The notes under the pieces are model-generated. The model searched no databases. It saw nothing but the letters and a program-made list of their open reading frames with translations, and had not been told where the DNA came from. Shown here piece by piece: positions 62,117 to 64,000 of a stretch of DNA of 64,000 nt (positions are counted from its first letter, which is position 1; the number at the start of each line of letters is the position of its first letter). Source of the DNA: Pseudomonadota bacterium (lineage in GTDB: Bacteria; Pseudomonadota; Alphaproteobacteria; SHVZ01); contig JACQAG010000061.1 in the NCBI GenBank assembly GCA_016195085.1, positions 1-64,000 on the forward strand, written 5' to 3'. The position numbers and the translations under genes were made by a program.

Positions 62117-64000
62117 ATGACGGCAGAAGACGCCAGAGATGCGACCGAGTCGGAGATGGGGCAGCGCCGTGTGAGCGTGCTCCTGCCGCTGCCGCTCGCC
62201 GGCGCTTACGACTATTTGGTGCCGCCGGAGCTGGCGCTCGAGCCCGGCGATTTCGTCGCCGCTCCCTTGGGTCCGAATGAGTTCCTGGGCGTGGTCTGGG
62301 GCGAGGCCAGCGGCGAGGTGCCGGTCGCCCGCCTGAAGGCGATCATCGACCGGCTCGACGTGCCGCCGCTCTCCCAGGTGCAGCGGCGTTTCGTCGATTG
62401 GGTGGCGCAGTACACGGTGAGCCCGCCCGGTGCGGTCTTGCGCATGGCGATGAGCGTGTCGGCAGCGCTCGAGCCGAAGCGGCCGATCCTGGCCTATCGC
62501 CGGACCGATGAGCCGCCCGGCACCATGACCGTGACGCCGGCCAGACGCCGCGTGCTGGCGCTCCTGGCCGACGGCCCGCCCCGGCCGATGGGCGAGATTG
62601 CGCGGGAGGCCGGAGTCGGTACCTCGGTCGTCAAAGGACTGGTGGCGCTGCACCAGCTCGAAGCCGTCGAGCTGCCGCCGCCGCCTTCCTTCCGCGAGCC
62701 GGATTGGCGCCACCCCGGCCCCACCCTATCGGCCGACCAGGAAGCGGCGGCCACCGCGTTGCGCCTGCTCCTCGACAGGCCCGGCTTTGCCGTCACTCTC
62801 CTCGATGGCGTCACCGGCAGCGGCAAGACCGAAGTATATTTCGAGGCGATCGCCGCCGCCCTCGCCCAAGGCAAGCAGGCGCTGGTGCTGCTGCCGGAGA
62901 TCGCGCTCTCGGCCGAATGGCTCGCCCGCTTCGAGAGCCGGTTCGGCGTCGCACCGGCCGCCTGGCATTCCGATCTGACCCAGGCGGAGCGGCGCGTGAC
63001 CTGGCGGGCGGTGGCCGAAGGGGTGGCCAGGGTCGTGGTCGGCGCCCGCTCGGCCCTCTTCCTCCCCTATCCGGAGCTGGGGCTCATCGTCGTCGATGAA
63101 GAGCACGATGGCGCCTTCAAGCAGGAGGACGGCGTCATCTACCACGCCCGCGACATGGCGATCGTCAGAGCGCAATTGGGCCAGCATCCGGTGGTGCTGA
63201 GCTCGGCCACGCCGTCCTTGGAAAGCCTGGTCAATGTCGAGAGCGGGCGCTATCGGCGCCTTGGCCTGCCCGATCGCCACGCCGGCGCGTCGCTCCCCAC
63301 GATCGAAGCCATCGACATGCGCGGCATCCGCATGCCGGCAACCCAATTCCTGTCGCCGCCCCTCCGCCAGGCCGTGGCCGACACGCTGGCCCAGGGCGAG
63401 CAGGCGATGCTCTTCCTCAATCGCCGCGGCTATGCGCCGCTGACGCTCTGCCGGACCTGCGGCCATCGCCTGAACTGCCCCAATTGCTCGACCTGGCTGG
63501 TGGAGCACCGGCTGGCCGGCAGGCTGCAATGCCACCATTGCGGCCGCATGGAGAGGCTGCCCCTGCAATGCCCGGCTTGCGGCGCCGAAGGCTCGCTTGC
63601 CGCCTGCGGGCCCGGGGTCGAGCGTCTGGCGGAGGAGATGCGGGCGCTGGCGCCGGCGGCACGGCTGGCGGTCATGGCGAGCGACACCATCGGCGGGCCG
63701 GCCGAGGCGGCCGAGATCGTGCGCTCGATCCGCGAGCACGAGGTCGACATCGTCATCGGGACCCAGATGGTGGCCAAGGGCCACAACTTCCCCATGCTGA
63801 CCCTGGTGGGCGTGGTCGATGCCGATCTTGGGCTTGCCGGCGGCGATCTCCGCGCCAGCGAGCGCACCTATCAGCTCCTGCACCAAGTCGCCGGCCGTGC
63901 CGGGCGCGCCGAACGCCCGGGGCGCGTGCTGATGCAGACCTATCAGCCGGGCGAGGCGGTGATCGCCGCCCTCATCGCCGGCGACCGCGACCGTTTCATC
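62117..64000 (+). CDS. priA: Primosomal protein N' (PriA), 3' end outside window
   Basis: 628 residues are visible and the frame is open to the window edge. The N-terminal DNA-binding domain ([19 protein letters not shown]), a winged helix, then the helicase core with Walker A GVTGSGKT (231-238) and DEEH (327-330) are present. A zinc-binding stretch of paired cysteines follows ([13 protein letters not shown] ... CHHCG ... CPACG), then the [10 protein letters not shown] motif and [14 protein letters not shown]. PriA restarts stalled replication forks. A start 13 codons later is possible. Roughly the last hundred residues should lie outside. Confidence 0.95.
   Translation, partial: MTAEDARDATESEMGQRRVSVLLPLPLAGAYDYLVPPELALEPGDFVAAPLGPNEFLGVVWGEASGEVPVARLKAIIDRLDVPPLSQVQRRFVDWVAQYTVSPPGAVLRMAMSVSAALEPKRPILAYRRTDEPPGTMTVTPARRRVLALLADGPPRPMGEIAREAGVGTSVVKGLVALHQLEAVELPPPPSFREPDWRHPGPTLSADQEAAATALRLLLDRPGFAVTLLDGVTGSGKTEVYFEAIAAALAQGKQALVLLPEIALSAEWLARFESRFGVAPAAWHSDLTQAERRVTWRAVAEGVARVVVGARSALFLPYPELGLIVVDEEHDGAFKQEDGVIYHARDMAIVRAQLGQHPVVLSSATPSLESLVNVESGRYRRLGLPDRHAGASLPTIEAIDMRGIRMPATQFLSPPLRQAVADTLAQGEQAMLFLNRRGYAPLTLCRTCGHRLNCPNCSTWLVEHRLAGRLQCHHCGRMERLPLQCPACGAEGSLAACGPGVERLAEEMRALAPAARLAVMASDTIGGPAEAAEIVRSIREHEVDIVIGTQMVAKGHNFPMLTLVGVVDADLGLAGGDLRASERTYQLLHQVAGRAGRAERPGRVLMQTYQPGEAVIAALIAGDRDRFI

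Overview
The window is GC-rich bacterial DNA, coding-dense on both strands. It most likely comes from an alphaproteobacterium of the Rhodospirillales type. That placement rests on gene content and order recognised from memory: an sdhCDAB operon, a contiguous mdh-sucC-sucD-sucA-sucB-lpd run, and a divergent priA / fsa-DUF484-xerC block. No rRNA, tRNA, CRISPR array or complete insertion sequence was seen. The first and last genes run off the window: a secreted repeat protein on the left and priA on the right.

Layout. 1-1083: 5' part of a secreted repeat protein on the minus strand, then a gap without a recognisable gene. 1084-8717 (minus): six-gene hyfBCEFGI-like operon for a membrane complex related to complex I and energy-converting hydrogenases, followed by a pentapeptide-repeat gene. 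The large subunit has Ser where [NiFe] enzymes have the N-terminal CxxC, so it looks like an Ehr-type complex and not a hydrogenase. 8728-9051: about 320 bp bounded by 35-nt inverted repeats, next to an XRE regulator. 9654-13068: sdhCDAB. 13220-14422: MFS transporter. 14456-18588: a toxin-antitoxin and restriction block (higBA with a palindromic operator, an orphan hicB, an MmeI-like fused restriction-methylation enzyme with an AT-richer specificity region, and a HigA N-terminal fragment). 18697-21624: an uncharacterised three-gene operon (PhyH/EctD-like dioxygenase, SAF-domain dehydrogenase, SDR). 21734-24962: zapE, free-methionine-sulfoxide reductase, and a GntR / SPFH / 47-residue membrane protein operon. 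25051-30840: arsenic island (ArsO-like flavoprotein, ArsR, MFS; oppositely AqpS-like channel, ArsC, second ArsR, YnfA) and a TSUP exporter. 30958-39907: mdh and the succinyl-CoA synthetase / 2-oxoglutarate dehydrogenase genes.

40173-58862 is accessory metabolism: two gamma-glutamyltransferase paralogues, a collapsed ridA, a cupin, a LysR regulator facing an NTF2-like protein and a DUF1330 protein, a four-gene operon of periplasmic binding protein, sulfatase, alpha/beta hydrolase and EthD-like protein, a ClpS adaptor, an SDR, a quinone oxidoreductase-like enzyme, a secreted protein with two GWG-type repeats and a degenerate M23-like domain, and a dimethylglycine/sarcosine dehydrogenase-like flavoprotein. 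58866-64000 returns to conserved functions: a methyltransferase, xerC, DUF484, fructose-6-phosphate aldolase/transaldolase, and priA divergently.

How the parts work together. The sdh and suc blocks supply four TCA-cycle enzymes, with succinate dehydrogenase feeding the quinone pool. The Ehr-like complex could couple a membrane redox reaction to ion translocation, but no electron-input module, hydrogenase maturation gene or formate dehydrogenase is present here. The arsenic genes fit a scheme of arsenate reduction followed by arsenite exit through an aquaglyceroporin. Compound hairpin repeats with the same outer-stem and inner-hairpin design sit after sdhB and in the mdh-sucC and sucA-sucB gaps.
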